From CAVPGP01 sp963718065 (GTDB lineage Bacteria > Actinomycetota > Thermoleophilia > Gaiellales > Gaiellaceae), in the NCBI GenBank assembly GCA_963718065.1, contig CAVQYE010000007.1, positions 1 through 64,000 on the forward strand: a stretch of 64,000 bases of DNA, written 5' to 3'. The notes below the pieces were generated by a model. The model searched no databases. It was not told the origin of the DNA and worked only from the letters and a program-made list of their open reading frames with translations. Below are positions 19,436 through 28,215 of the stretch, in pieces. The translations under genes were made by a program, and so were the position numbers. The stretch's first letter is position 1. Every line of letters begins with the position of its first letter.

Positions 19436-19894
19436 ATGCCGATACGCCACCTGATGCGGCAGCGAAGCCTCTTCGCGATCGCCGCCTGCCTTTCGCTCGC
19501 GGCCGTCGACCTTGCCGTCAAGGCGCTCGTCAACACGCCCGCCGACCACATCCACCACCGCTCAGGTGCGTGGCTCGTCCTCTCGGTGGCGATCCTCGCG
19601 GGTTGCGCGCTCCTCGTTTGGATTCCCTCGGGTCCTGTCGTGCTCGGCGCCTCGCTGCTGGCCGGCGGAGCACTCGGCAATGTCGTTTCTGCCTGGCTGC
19701 GCGACGGCGGCGTGCCGAACCCGATCCTGCTCGGCGACCACGCCGACGGGATCGCGTTCAACCTCGCGGACGTGTTCGTCCTCGCCGGCATCCTCGTGCT
19801 GATGCCGGCGCTGATCGCGGCCACCTTCCGCTACCGCCACCTCCTGCCGCAGTCGACCGTGATCGTCCGCGCAGTCCGTCGCCTCCGCAGCTAG
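19436..19894 (+). CDS. Signal peptidase II (LspA)-like membrane protein, probably lacking one catalytic aspartate
   Basis: Four-helix membrane protein of 152 residues with LspA hallmarks: an early DLAVKAL (LspA DxxxK), GGALGNVVS and FNLADVFVLAG. LspA cleaves prolipoprotein signal peptides with two aspartates. The second (FNLAD) is present. The first, normally in a VVDF/VVDMID segment, aligns by eye to VPNPILL, where no aspartate is seen. It could be an inactive or re-purposed paralogue, or a lineage variant using a shifted residue (GDHAD). Divergent from GNAT, convergent with recO. Confidence 0.7.
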   Translation: MPIRHLMRQRSLFAIAACLSLAAVDLAVKALVNTPADHIHHRSGAWLVLSVAILAGCALLVWIPSGPVVLGASLLAGGALGNVVSAWLRDGGVPNPILLGDHADGIAFNLADVFVLAGILVLMPALIAATFRYRHLLPQSTVIVRAVRRLRS

Positions 19895-19904
19895 CCGACG
19901 GTCC

Positions 19905-20643
19905 TCAGGCCGACAGCGTGCGCAGCCGGAAGCCGCCGTGGAACTCGTACAGCGACGTGACAACGGCCAGCGCGTCGCGGCTCGCACGCTCGGAGAGGCC
20001 GGCGCCGGCAGCCTCGGCGAGCGGGCGCCGCAGCAAGGCCTCGATCCCGGCGATCCCCTCGCCGGAGAGGGCGAGCGCACCCTTGGCGTGCTCGCGGCAT
20101 ACCGCGCCGCCCGCTTGCGGCGAGAAGCCGACGAGATCCGCAGCCCCGCACTCGCCGCAGCTGCCGATATGCGGCAGGTACCCCGAGAGCCAGAGCAGCT
20201 TCAGCTGGAACGAGAGCGCAAGCGGGTCGAGCGCGGCCGCGCAGCGGAGCGCGCGAAGGCGTCTCGTCCAGGAGATCCAGGAACCGCGTCAACGCGTTGA
20301 AGGCCCGCTCGTTCGCTTCGGGCTCGACGAAGAGGCGCAGCATCGCCTCGGCGCCGATCAGGCCGAGCTGGAGCCGGTACGACTCCTCACGCACCGCGCT
20401 GTGCGGATGGATCAGCTCGACGCCCGTCACCGTGTAGAGCTCGCCGCTGCCGCGATGGAGCATCAGCTCGACGTGGCTCAGCGGCTCCAGCCGGGCGCCG
20501 AAGCGCGAGGTCGTCTTGCGGACGCCCTTCGCGACGGCGCCGATGCGGCCGCGATCGAGCGTGTAGATGTGGAGCACGCGATCGGCCTCGCTGAAGCGGA
20601 TCGACCGCAGCACGACGGCTTCGGTCTTCTGGGTGCGGGCCAC
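19905..20643 (-). CDS. recO: DNA repair protein RecO (one frameshift)
   Basis: Recombination mediator that works with RecF/RecR to load RecA. GTG at 20643 opens VARTQKTEAVVLRSIRFSEADRVLHIYTLDRG, the OB-fold start with the family's KG(V/A)RK element (VAKGVRKTTSRFG). Helical domain LQLGLIGAEAMLRLFVEPE. Past a frame jump near 20250 a Cys cluster (GxCGECG type) is recoverable in the other frame, matching the RecO zinc region. About 246 residues. Last gene of the deoB operon. Confidence 0.85.
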
Positions 20644-20674
20644 GAGGGCCAGTTTAGTGTGGCCGTCTGTCGGC

Positions 20675-21493
20675 TCAGCGCCGCTGGCACTGCGGGCAGA
20701 ACCACGTCCCGCGCCCGCCGACGCGAATCTTCTCGATCGGCGTCCCGCAGCGGTCGCACGGCTCTCCCCCGCGCCCGTACACCTTGAACTCGTGCTGCAT
20801 CGAGCCGGACGCGCCGTTCGGCTGCCGGTAGTCGCGCAGCGTCGAGCCCTGGCGGGCGATCCCGAGCTCGAGCGCCTTGCGGATGGCGCGGCGGAGCACC
20901 GGGATCTGCGCCGGCTCGAGGTCACGCGCCGGCGTCAGCGGATGGATGCGCGCACGCCAGAGCGCCTCGTCGACGTAGATGTTCCCCAGCCCGGCGAGCG
21001 TCCGCTGATCCAGCAGCGCCGCCTTGATCGGAGCGCGGCGGGAGGCGAGGCGCGCGGCGAGCGTCTTCGTCGTGAAGCCGCGTTCGAGCGGCTCTTCGCC
21101 GAGGCGCGCGCCGAGGTACGGCTCGACCTCGCCCGGCTCGAGCAGGAGCCAGGTGCCAAAGCGGCGCACGTCCCGGTACGAGACATGCGACCCGTCGTCC
21201 AGCCGGAGGACGGCGCGGCGGTGCGGATCGTCCGCCAGCTCGCCTTCGCGCACCGAGCCGGTCATGCGGAGGTGGATGAGAAGCGCGCGCCCGCTGTGGA
21301 AGCGGACGACGAGGTACTTGCCGCGCCTGTCGACGCGCTCGACGTGCTCGCCGACGAGCTCCGCCGCGATCTCGTGCGGATCCTCCGGCCGGGTCAGGCG
21401 CCCGTCGTGGATCTCGACGTGCTCGAGCCGGCGTCCTTCGAGGAGCGGCGCGATCACGGTGCGGACCGTCTCGACCTCGGGCAGCTCGGGCAC
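20675..21493 (-). CDS. mutM: Formamidopyrimidine-DNA glycosylase
   Basis: Base-excision repair glycosylase/AP lyase for 8-oxoguanine and Fapy lesions. The GTG at 21493 gives (M)PELPEVETVR, placing the catalytic Pro next to the start with the catalytic Glu after it. Also GKYLVVRF (the conserved lysine), LRMTGSV, LAGLGNIYVDEALWRARIHP, and a C-terminal zinc finger CDRCG...FCPQCQ. 272 residues, intact. The start codon overlaps the TAG of the phosphorylase upstream. Confidence 0.95.
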   Translation of the reverse strand: MPELPEVETVRTVIAPLLEGRRLEHVEIHDGRLTRPEDPHEIAAELVGEHVERVDRRGKYLVVRFHSGRALLIHLRMTGSVREGELADDPHRRAVLRLDDGSHVSYRDVRRFGTWLLLEPGEVEPYLGARLGEEPLERGFTTKTLAARLASRRAPIKAALLDQRTLAGLGNIYVDEALWRARIHPLTPARDLEPAQIPVLRRAIRKALELGIARQGSTLRDYRQPNGASGSMQHEFKVYGRGGEPCDRCGTPIEKIRVGGRGTWFCPQCQRR

Positions 21494-22809
21494 TAGTCCG
21501 CGGGCACCGCGTCCGACAGCACCTCGAGCAAGATCGGCCGCGCCGGAACGGGCTCGTCCGCGAGCTGCAGCGCTGCGAGGTAGTCGCGCGCGGCCTCCTC
21601 GGCCGACGCCGTGTCGCGCGCGTGGATCTCGGCCACCGGCTCGCCGGCCGAGACAGAGTCGCCCTGCTTCTTCAGGCAGACGATGCCGACGCTGTGGTCG
21701 ATCGTGTCGTCCTTCGTGCGTCGCCCCGCACCGAGGTGGAGCGCCGCCAGACCGACCTGGATCGCGCTGAGGCCGGCGACGTGCCCGTCCCCCGGCGAGG
21801 CGACCTGGTGGACGACCGGCGCGCGTGGCAGCGCGTCGAGCGACGGATCGCCGCCCTGCGCCTCGATCCACCGCTCGTAGGTCGCGAGCGCCGAGCCGTC
21901 GGCGACGGCCGCCTCGGCCCGGCGGAGGCCCTCGGCCTCGTCGATCCCGAGATCGGAGAGGGCGAGGAGCTTCGCGCAGGCGTCCATGACGAGCTCCGTG
22001 AAGTCGGGCGGGCCCTCGCCGCGGATCGTCTCGACGGCCTCGACGATCTCCAGCGAGTTGCCGACCGCGCGTCCCAGCGGCTGGTCCATGTCACTCAGGA
22101 GGCAGACGACCTCGCGCTCGAAGCGGTGGCCGATCCCGATCATCGCCTCCGCGAGCGCGCGGGCGTCCTCGACGGACTTCATGAAGGCGCCGTCGCCGAC
22201 CTTGACGTCGAGGACCATCGCCTCGGCGCCGCCGGCGATCTTCTTCGACATGATGCTCGACGCGATCAGCGACAGGTTGTCGACCGTCGCGGTGACGTCG
22301 CGCAGCGCGTACAGGAGCTTGTCGGCCGGCGCGAGGTCGCCCGTCTGGCCGATGATGGCGCAGCCGACGGACTTGACCTGCGCCACGAAGTCGTCGACCG
22401 AGAGCTCGACGCGGTAGCCGGGGATCGACTCCAGCTTGTCGAGCGTGCCGCCGGTGTGCCCCAGCCCGCGGCCGCTCATCTTGCCGATCGGGACGCCGCA
22501 CGCCGCGACGATCGGGCCGACGGCGATCGACGTCTTGTCCCCCACGCCGCCCGTCGAGTGCTTGTCGACGACCTTGCGGCCGAGTGCGGCGCGCATGTCG
22601 AGCGTCTCGCCGCTCTGGATCATCGCGTCGGTCAGCGCGAACGTCTCGCGACCGTTCAGGCCGCGGAAGTAGACCGCCATCAGGAACGCCGCGACCTGGT
22701 AGTCCGGCACCTGGCCCCGCGTGTAGCCGAGGACGAGCTCGGCCAGCTCCTCGTTCGAGAGCTCCCCGCCGTCGCGCTTGCGCTGGATCAGCTCGGCCGG
22801 GCGGATCAT
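21493..22809 (-). CDS. pdp: Pyrimidine-nucleoside phosphorylase (thymidine phosphorylase family)
   Basis: Cleaves thymidine or uridine with phosphate to give the base and (deoxy)ribose-1-phosphate. Intact, 438 residues from the ATG at 22809: MIRPAELIQRKRDGGELSNEE; the family signature KVVDKHSTGGVGDKTSIAVGPI and MSGRGLGHTGGTLDKLESIPG (phosphate and sugar sites); DVKVGDGAFMK; C-terminal swivel domain with VHRVD-like and GDSVSAGEPVAEIHA. Its product is isomerised by deoB two genes upstream. ATG overlaps the methyltransferase stop as ATGA. Confidence 0.93.
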   Translation of the reverse strand: MIRPAELIQRKRDGGELSNEELAELVLGYTRGQVPDYQVAAFLMAVYFRGLNGRETFALTDAMIQSGETLDMRAALGRKVVDKHSTGGVGDKTSIAVGPIVAACGVPIGKMSGRGLGHTGGTLDKLESIPGYRVELSVDDFVAQVKSVGCAIIGQTGDLAPADKLLYALRDVTATVDNLSLIASSIMSKKIAGGAEAMVLDVKVGDGAFMKSVEDARALAEAMIGIGHRFEREVVCLLSDMDQPLGRAVGNSLEIVEAVETIRGEGPPDFTELVMDACAKLLALSDLGIDEAEGLRRAEAAVADGSALATYERWIEAQGGDPSLDALPRAPVVHQVASPGDGHVAGLSAIQVGLAALHLGAGRRTKDDTIDHSVGIVCLKKQGDSVSAGEPVAEIHARDTASAEEAARDYLAALQLADEPVPARPILLEVLSDAVPAD

Positions 22810-23517
22810 GTCGCTTTCGTGGCGACGAAGATCGTCGGCGCGCGCCGGACCCGCAGCGGCCCGTCGAAGTCGGGCGAGCTCGCGCCTGCTGAACAACGAA
22901 ATCGAGGCGTCGACGTACTCCTGAGCGGCTGCACGATCGGGGAAGTCCGTCCAGCCGTACGCGTCGCGCCGATCGACCGCCGCGAAGCCGGCACGCAAGA
23001 TCGGTTCGGCCTCGTCCGAGTGAAACGGCAGCGACCGCTCAACACCGACAAGGTCGTAAAGCTCGCTCAGATGCTCCAAGGCGTTCGTGACCGCGACGAG
23101 GCGTCCCCCTGGCTCGAGGACGCGCCGGATCTCGGCGAGACCCTGCTCGATGTCGGTCACGTGGTAGAGCATCCATGCGGCGACGACGCAGTCGAACGCT
23201 TCGTCGGCGAAGGGCAGCTCCTGGACGTCGCCGACGACAGCTTCGACGCCGCGAGCGCGCGTGAGCTCGACCATGTGCTCCGACTGGTCGAGACCGATGA
23301 CTTCGGATGTGACTTCCAGCCGGATGCGATCTGCCAGCCAGCCTTGACCGCAGCCGACCTCGAGCACCCGGCGCGGCGAGCCTTCGGCGATCGCCTCGAA
23401 CGTCAGCTCCCGAGCGTCCGGACCCTCGCCGAAGCGGTGCGCCGCCGCCCGGGTCGCGAGGCCCTCATCGGTCGCGTATTCGCGCCGAACCTCCTGCGGA
23501 TCGTTGAGCGCACTCAC
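22806..23517 (-). CDS. Class I SAM-dependent methyltransferase (one frameshift near 22,880)
   Basis: UbiE/Methyltransf_11-type enzyme. GTG at 23517 (overlapping the deoB stop as GTGA) opens SALNDPQEVRREYATDEGL. SAM motif I is RRVLEVGCGQGWLADRI, motif II VIGLDQSEHMVELTR, then VGDVQELPFADEAFDCVVAAWMLYHV and LEPGGRLVAVTN. The raw frame runs on into the phosphorylase without a stop, but a single indel near 22880 restores a normal C-terminal strand (PTIFVATKAT) and a TGA overlapping the next ATG. Substrate unknown. Confidence 0.82.
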
Positions 23518-24680
23518 GGCTGCAGGATCGGCTGCCCGGGCACACCGCGCGGCGCCTGCTTGCCGCCGAGCCACGCGCTCACCGTGGCGCCGACGTCGGC
23601 GAACTCGCCGTGGTGCACCTGGCCGGCGGCGTTCCTGCCCTCGACGTACGCGAGCAGCAGCGCGTGCTCTCGCGAATGGTCGGTCGACGGCGTCGTCGGG
23701 TCGCAGCCGTGGTCGGAGGTGATCACGAGCAGGTCGCCGGCGCGGAGAGCGTCGAGCAGGTCGGGCAGCCGCCGGTCGAAGTCCTGCAGGCAGCGGTGGA
23801 AGTTGACCGGGTCATTGCGATGGCCCCAGAGGCTGTCCGTCTCGACGAGGTTCGCAAAGACGAGCCCGTCGTCGACCTCTCGCAGCAGGCGCTCGATCTT
23901 CTGGATGCCGTCGACGTTCGACTTCGTGGGGAACGACTCGTCGATGTCCTGGCCCGCGAAGATGTCGGAGATCTTGCCGACGCCGTACACGGTCTTCCCC
24001 GCGTCGCGGACGAGCGAGAGGTAGTTCGGGCGCTTCGGCTCGAGCGAGAAGTCGTGCCGGTTCGGCGTCCGCTCGTACTCGCCGGGCGGGCCGGTGAACG
24101 GGCGGGCGATCACGCGGCCGACGGCGTGCTTGCCGGTCAGGATCTCGCGGGCGATCTTGCAACCCTCGTAGAGCTCCTCCAGCGGGATCGTCTCCTCGTG
24201 CGCAGCGATCTGGAACACGGAGTCGGCCGACGTGTAGACGATCCACTTGCCGGTGCGCTGATGCTCTTCGCCGAGCTCCTGGATGATCTCGGTGCCCGAG
24301 GCGGGCTTGTTGCCGAGCACGCCGCGTCCGGTGCGGTGCATGAACGGGTCGATCACGTCGTGCGGGAAGCCGTGCGGATAGGTCGGCATCGCGGTCGGCG
24401 TGACGACGCCCATCAGCTCCCAGTGGCCGGTGGTCGTGTCCTTGCCTTTCGAGCGCTCGAGGAGCCGACCGGCGACCGCGGGCGCGCCCGGCTGTGGGGC
24501 GCAGCCTTCGAGCGGCTCGACGTTTCCGAGCCCGAGGGCCTCCATGCTGGGCAGGTCGAGACCCCCGACGGCGCGGGCGACGTTGCCCAGCGTGTCCGAG
24601 CCTTCGTCCCCGAAGTCGGCCGCGTCCGGCAGCGCTCCCGCACCGACGGCGTCCAGCACGATCACGCACGCGCGCGGCAT
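23514..24680 (-). CDS. deoB: Phosphopentomutase
   Basis: Interconverts (deoxy)ribose-1- and 5-phosphate, feeding nucleoside sugars into central metabolism. Intact, 388 residues. MPRACVIVLDAVGAGALPDA holds the first metal aspartate; the phosphorylated threonine lies in KGKDTTTGHWE; later metal ligands are in ETDSLWGHRND, ITSDHGCDPT and STDHSREH. Head of an operon with the methyltransferase, the phosphorylase, fpg and recO; divergent from a small membrane gene 20 bp away. Confidence 0.95.
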   Translation of the reverse strand: MPRACVIVLDAVGAGALPDAADFGDEGSDTLGNVARAVGGLDLPSMEALGLGNVEPLEGCAPQPGAPAVAGRLLERSKGKDTTTGHWELMGVVTPTAMPTYPHGFPHDVIDPFMHRTGRGVLGNKPASGTEIIQELGEEHQRTGKWIVYTSADSVFQIAAHEETIPLEELYEGCKIAREILTGKHAVGRVIARPFTGPPGEYERTPNRHDFSLEPKRPNYLSLVRDAGKTVYGVGKISDIFAGQDIDESFPTKSNVDGIQKIERLLREVDDGLVFANLVETDSLWGHRNDPVNFHRCLQDFDRRLPDLLDALRAGDLLVITSDHGCDPTTPSTDHSREHALLLAYVEGRNAAGQVHHGEFADVGATVSAWLGGKQAPRGVPGQPILQP

Positions 24681-24700
24681 GAGGCTATTCTTATCAGCCC

Positions 24701-24829
24701 ATGAGCACGGTTCTCGGACTGATCGGCATCCTCCTCTTCATCACCGCGGTGATCGCGTTGGCGTACGCGGTCACGTGGTCGGTCGTGCGGATCAGCCCCA
24801 CGGGCAAGAAGAAGCCCGACTCGGCGTAG
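24701..24829 (+). CDS. 42-residue single-pass membrane protein
   Basis: ATG 24701 to TAG 24829: MSTVLGLIGILLFITAVIAL continues as a strongly hydrophobic helix to about residue 28 and ends in a basic tail (SPTGKKKPDSA), so N-out/C-in topology is likely. Its start is 20 bp from the divergent deoB start, so the two would share a tiny promoter region or be leaderless. No family recognised; the coherent TM plus positive-inside tail supports a real gene. Confidence 0.6.
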   Translation: MSTVLGLIGILLFITAVIALAYAVTWSVVRISPTGKKKPDSA

Positions 24830-24876
24830 CGCTCGCCGGCCGTCGACCACCGTCTCGCTCCCGTACCTCGTCCCGT

Positions 24877-24950
24877 ACCAGGTACGAAAAGGCGGTTCAA
24901 ACAGGGAAATGCCTGCAGACGGGGCAGCTGGCCGCCCGTTCGTACCTGGT
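24877..24950. repeat. 74-nt hairpin between convergent genes
   Basis: ACCAGGTACGAA at 24877-24888 pairs perfectly with TTCGTACCTGGT at 24939-24950, and inside it GGCGG pairs with CCGCC. A further TACCTGGTAGG follows at about 24955-24965. The 193-nt gap lies between the small membrane gene and alanine dehydrogenase, which converge, so the structure may terminate both. Not related in sequence to the 164-nt elements. Confidence 0.5.
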
Positions 24951-25022
24951 CGTCTACCTGGTAGGAAATGTTGGTTGCAACGAGGAAACGTCCCGCAGCG
25001 GGCGCGGCGCAGAGCCGCGGAG

Positions 25023-26147
25023 CTAGACGGGAGCGAGCGGCAGGACGTCTGCGAGCGGCGTGTAGCCGAGCCCGTGAGCCGCGGCGACCGCCTCATAGGT
25101 GACCTTGCCGTCGATGACGTTGACGCCACGTGCGAGCGCGCGGTCGCGTGCGACCGCCTCCGCCAGCCCGAGTTCGGCGATCGCCTCGACGTAGGGCAGC
25201 GTCGCGTTTGTCAGCGCGCGCGTCGAAGTCACCGGCACCGCGCCGGGCATGTTCGCGACGCAGTAATGCGTGACGCCGTCGACGACGTACACCGGCTCGT
25301 CGTGCGTCGTCGCCTTCGAGGTCTCGAAGCAGCCACCCTGGTCGATCGCCACGTCGACCACCACCGAGCCCTGCTTCATGCCGCTGATCATCTCGCGGGT
25401 GACGAGCTTCGGCGCCACCGCACCCGGGACGAGCACCGCGCCGATCACGAGATCCGCCTCCGCCACCGACGACTCGACCTGGAGGGTGGACGACATGAGC
25501 AGCGTCACGCGCCCGGACAGCACCTCCTCGAGATGACGCATCCGGTCGATCGAGCGCTCGAGGATCGTCACGTGGGCACCGAGGCCCAGCGCGATCACCG
25601 CGGCGTTGTAGCCGACCATGCCGCCACCGATGATCACGACCTTGCCCGGCGCGACGCCCGCGATCCCGCCGAGCAGCAGACCGCGCCCGCCGAGCGGTTT
25701 CTCGAGGAAGTACGCGCCCGCCTGAGGCGCGAGGCGCCCCGCGACCTCGCTCATCGGCGCCAGCAGCGGCAGCTGACGGTTGTCCGTCTCGACGGTCTCG
25801 TACGCAACCCCCGTGACACCACTGTCGATCAGCGCGCGTGTCAACGGCTCGTCCGCGGCGATGTGGAGATACGTGAAGAGGACGAGCCCGTCTCGCAGGC
25901 GCGGATACTCCGACGCGATCGGCTCCTTGACCTTCAGCAGGAGCTCGGCGCTCTCCCACACCTCGTCCACGGAGCCGATCCCGGCGCCGACCGCGCGATA
26001 GCTCTCGTCGGTGTACGCGCTTCCCTCACCGGCGCCCGCTTCGATCGTCACGTTGTGGCCGTGCTGGATCAGCTCGCGCGCGCCGGCCGGCGTCAGCGCG
26101 ACGCGGTACTCGTGGGTCTTGATCTCCTTCGCGACGCCGATCTTCAT
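25023..26147 (-). CDS. ald: Alanine dehydrogenase
   Basis: NAD-dependent interconversion of L-alanine with pyruvate and ammonia. Intact, 374 residues. MKIGVAKEIKTHEYRVALTP carries the substrate arginine; KVKEP holds the catalytic lysine region; FTYLHIAAD the catalytic histidine; KVVIIGGGMVGYNAAVIALGLGAHVTILE is the Rossmann NAD site. VDVAIDQGGCFETS and MPGAVPVTSTRALTNATLPY complete the family signature. Likely first or only gene of its unit, with the aldo/keto reductase 52 nt upstream. Confidence 0.95.
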   Translation of the reverse strand: MKIGVAKEIKTHEYRVALTPAGARELIQHGHNVTIEAGAGEGSAYTDESYRAVGAGIGSVDEVWESAELLLKVKEPIASEYPRLRDGLVLFTYLHIAADEPLTRALIDSGVTGVAYETVETDNRQLPLLAPMSEVAGRLAPQAGAYFLEKPLGGRGLLLGGIAGVAPGKVVIIGGGMVGYNAAVIALGLGAHVTILERSIDRMRHLEEVLSGRVTLLMSSTLQVESSVAEADLVIGAVLVPGAVAPKLVTREMISGMKQGSVVVDVAIDQGGCFETSKATTHDEPVYVVDGVTHYCVANMPGAVPVTSTRALTNATLPYVEAIAELGLAEAVARDRALARGVNVIDGKVTYEAVAAAHGLGYTPLADVLPLAPV

Positions 26148-26199
26148 GAGCCGCGGAACGATACCTCGCCCGGGAGTGGGAGCAGGCCCGCGACGTTCG

Positions 26200-26973
26200 T
26201 CACAGCCTCGCCAGCCTCTCCACTTCCGCGCGCTCGTCTTCGGAGAAGAACGGCGGCTCGCCGGCGAAGGCGTTCTCGCGCACCCGTGCCGGCTTCGACG
26301 TGGCGGGGATGACGAGGTCGATTCGCTCGTCCGAGAGGGCCCACTTCAACAGCGCCTGCGCCCACGTCTCGACGCCGAGCTCCGCCAGCGCGTCCCGATC
26401 AGGCGCCCTGCCGCCGCCCGCATTCCCGTGACCGCCCAGCGGGCGCATCGCGATCACCGCGACGCCGAGCTCGGCGGCAAGCGGCAGCAGCTGCCGCTCC
26501 GCTTCACGCTCCCAGGGGCTGAGCGGGATCTGCAGCGTGTCGAAGCGCCCTGTGCCAAGCGCTTCCGCGAGCTCGTCGAACGCACCGGAGTCGTAGTGCG
26601 TGACCCCGATCCGGTCGACGTTCCCTGCCTCGCGCTCGCGCTCGATCCACTCGACATGCGTCTTCCAGAGGACGAGATTGTGCACCTGCTCGATCTCGAC
26701 GCGGCCGTACCAACCGAGCTGGTCGCGGAACTGCGCGCGACCTTCCTCGAGGCTTCTGGCCCAGATCTTCGTCGCGACGATTGCTCGTTCACGCCGGCCC
26801 GTGAGGGCAGCGCCCAGCGAACCCTCCGCGCCCTTGTACATCGGCGACGTGTCGATCGTTCGGACGCCGGCGTCGAGCGCTGCGCCGACGACCTCGCCGG
26901 CGAGCGACGCGTCGGCATCGAAGGTGTTCCAGGTTCCAAGGCCGACGACCGGTCCGAGGCGGCGTTGCTCCAC
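26200..26973 (-). CDS. Aldo/keto reductase
   Basis: NADPH-dependent oxidoreductase with a TIM barrel, 257 residues, intact. Catalytic tetrad visible: Asp in RTIDTSPMY, Tyr in the same motif (Y about 45), Lys in IVATKIW, His in VHNLVLW. The C-terminal half has IAMRPLGG and WALSDERIDLVIPATSKPARVREN, the cofactor-phosphate binding loop. Physiological substrate cannot be inferred. Confidence 0.9.
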   Translation of the reverse strand: MEQRRLGPVVGLGTWNTFDADASLAGEVVGAALDAGVRTIDTSPMYKGAEGSLGAALTGRRERAIVATKIWARSLEEGRAQFRDQLGWYGRVEIEQVHNLVLWKTHVEWIEREREAGNVDRIGVTHYDSGAFDELAEALGTGRFDTLQIPLSPWEREAERQLLPLAAELGVAVIAMRPLGGHGNAGGGRAPDRDALAELGVETWAQALLKWALSDERIDLVIPATSKPARVRENAFAGEPPFFSEDERAEVERLARL

Positions 26974-27000
26974 GCGGCGAACCTATCGCGGTCGCGGGTG

Positions 27001-27951
27001 CTACGCAGTCGTGATCACAGCTGCGTCGTGAGAGGACGCGGCAACCTGTGTCTCGCGGAACACGCGGCCGAACCGGTCGAGCACCGAGAGAGTCCCGCGA
27101 TCGAGCGACGGCGTCACAACCGCCCCGATGCCCTCCTGGACGTTGTAGGAGCCGACCGGGATGCGCGCGGCACGCAACAGCCGGCCGTCGTGGAGTGCGT
27201 GCACTCGCATCGTTCCGCTCTCGCCGGAGGCGACGAATGCCCGCCCGGCGGTGAAGGTGACGTGCTGCGGCGGCTCGTCCGCATTGAGCGCCCTCAGGAC
27301 TCGGCCGCTCGGGGTATAGACGGCGAGGCGCCCCGTGCTCCCGCTGCTGATCCAGACCTGGCGACCGCGTGGCTCGAAGGCGACGTCGTGCGCCAGGAAC
27401 GGCGGCACGATTCGCCGCACGACGCGAGGGCGCACGGGATCGACGAGGTCGACGACCGCGATCGCCGCGGCCTTCGTCCCGAGCGCCACCCAGAGCCATC
27501 GTCCCGACGGGTCGCGGGAGAGGTGTCGCGCGAGATCCCCCACCTCTGACCGGTGCACGACGCGTCCGGTGTCGAGATTGATCACCGCTACCTCGCCCTG
27601 CTTCGAGTCGCTGACGTACGCGAGGTGCCCGTCGGTGCTCATCGCCGTGTAGCGCGGCTCCGCGAAGCCACGCAGGACACGGCGCTTCTCCAGTCCGTCG
27701 AAGAGCGTCACCGCGCCCTCGGTGGTGTGCGCCACGACCGAGCGGGTCGCGAAGACGCTCTCGATGCTCCGAGGGCCGGACAGCGTCGGGATGCGCCGGA
27801 CGATGCGCCCGGTGCCGAGCTCCACGACGGCGACGTGCGCCTCGGTGTCCGCCGTCACGAGCGCGACCGGCGTCCCGCCCCAGCGCCGCGCGTGCGCCTC
27901 GGGCGCCAGCGCGAGCGCCACCGCACTCGCAAGGAAGCTCCGCCGGTCCAT
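27001..27951 (-). CDS. Exported YVTN-type beta-propeller protein
   Basis: 316 residues starting MDRRSFLASAVALALAPEAHA, a Tat-like signal (RRSFLA) with an AHA cleavage site. The rest is a repeated WD/YVTN-like blade pattern: VAVVELGTGRIVRRIPT, AYVSDSKQGEVAVINLDTGRVVHR, QVWISSGSTGRLAVYTPSGRVLR, AFVASGESGTMRVHALHDGR. Such proteins are surface or periplasmic scaffolds or binding proteins; no catalytic residues are apparent. Two identical TGGTCAGACCA palindromes lie 100-185 bp upstream of its start. Confidence 0.8.
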   Translation of the reverse strand: MDRRSFLASAVALALAPEAHARRWGGTPVALVTADTEAHVAVVELGTGRIVRRIPTLSGPRSIESVFATRSVVAHTTEGAVTLFDGLEKRRVLRGFAEPRYTAMSTDGHLAYVSDSKQGEVAVINLDTGRVVHRSEVGDLARHLSRDPSGRWLWVALGTKAAAIAVVDLVDPVRPRVVRRIVPPFLAHDVAFEPRGRQVWISSGSTGRLAVYTPSGRVLRALNADEPPQHVTFTAGRAFVASGESGTMRVHALHDGRLLRAARIPVGSYNVQEGIGAVVTPSLDRGTLSVLDRFGRVFRETQVAASSHDAAVITTA

Positions 27952-28049
27952 GCGCTCTCTACGCGGAACTCAGCATGCAGCGTCCCAACGACGCGTCACA
28001 AACTTCCGGCCGGAAGGCGCGACAGAGCACTCCGACGATCACCCTTGTC

Positions 28050-28060
28050 TGGTCAGACCA
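28050..28060. promoter_or_regulatory. Candidate GntR/FadR-type operator, site 1
   Basis: TGGTCAGACCA fits the TGGTNNNACCA consensus bound by FadR-subfamily GntR regulators. It begins a roughly 44-bp unit repeated 76 bp away. It lies about 100 bp upstream of the beta-propeller start, in a non-coding gap of 264 nt. No regulator gene is adjacent. Confidence 0.35.
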
Positions 28061-28125
28061 ACTGTCACAGAAGGCGAACGGACTATCCACATTTGCGCCA
28101 CCATGCGGTCTCGCGGCACAAACGC

Positions 28126-28136
28126 TGGTCAGACCA
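28126..28136. promoter_or_regulatory. Candidate GntR/FadR-type operator, site 2
   Basis: Second exact TGGTCAGACCA, same orientation, with flanking similarity to site 1 (AGTGTGACGGAAGTGGAACG versus ACTGTCACAGAAGGCGAACG). The two sites are 76 bp apart, about seven helical turns. Confidence 0.35.
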
Positions 28137-28215
28137 AGTGTGACGGAAGTGGAACGCGTTGTCCCCAGACGAGGCGATGGTGCGCCGCCCCGGGGCTGTT
28201 ACAAGCCGGCGGTTG

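Noticed and set aside
21493..23574. Methyltransferase-phosphorylase fusion (single 693-codon frame)
   Set aside because: A single indel near 22,880 restores a normal methyltransferase C-terminus with TGA overlapping the phosphorylase ATG, the same overlap style as neighbouring pairs. The fused version has a meaningless Arg/Ala linker.
21622..24024. Plus-strand open frame of 800 codons across deoB, the methyltransferase and the phosphorylase
   Set aside because: It is an antisense shadow of intact, strongly conserved minus-strand genes; high GC removes stops on the opposite strand. Its translation is Arg/Ala/Asp-rich with no motif.
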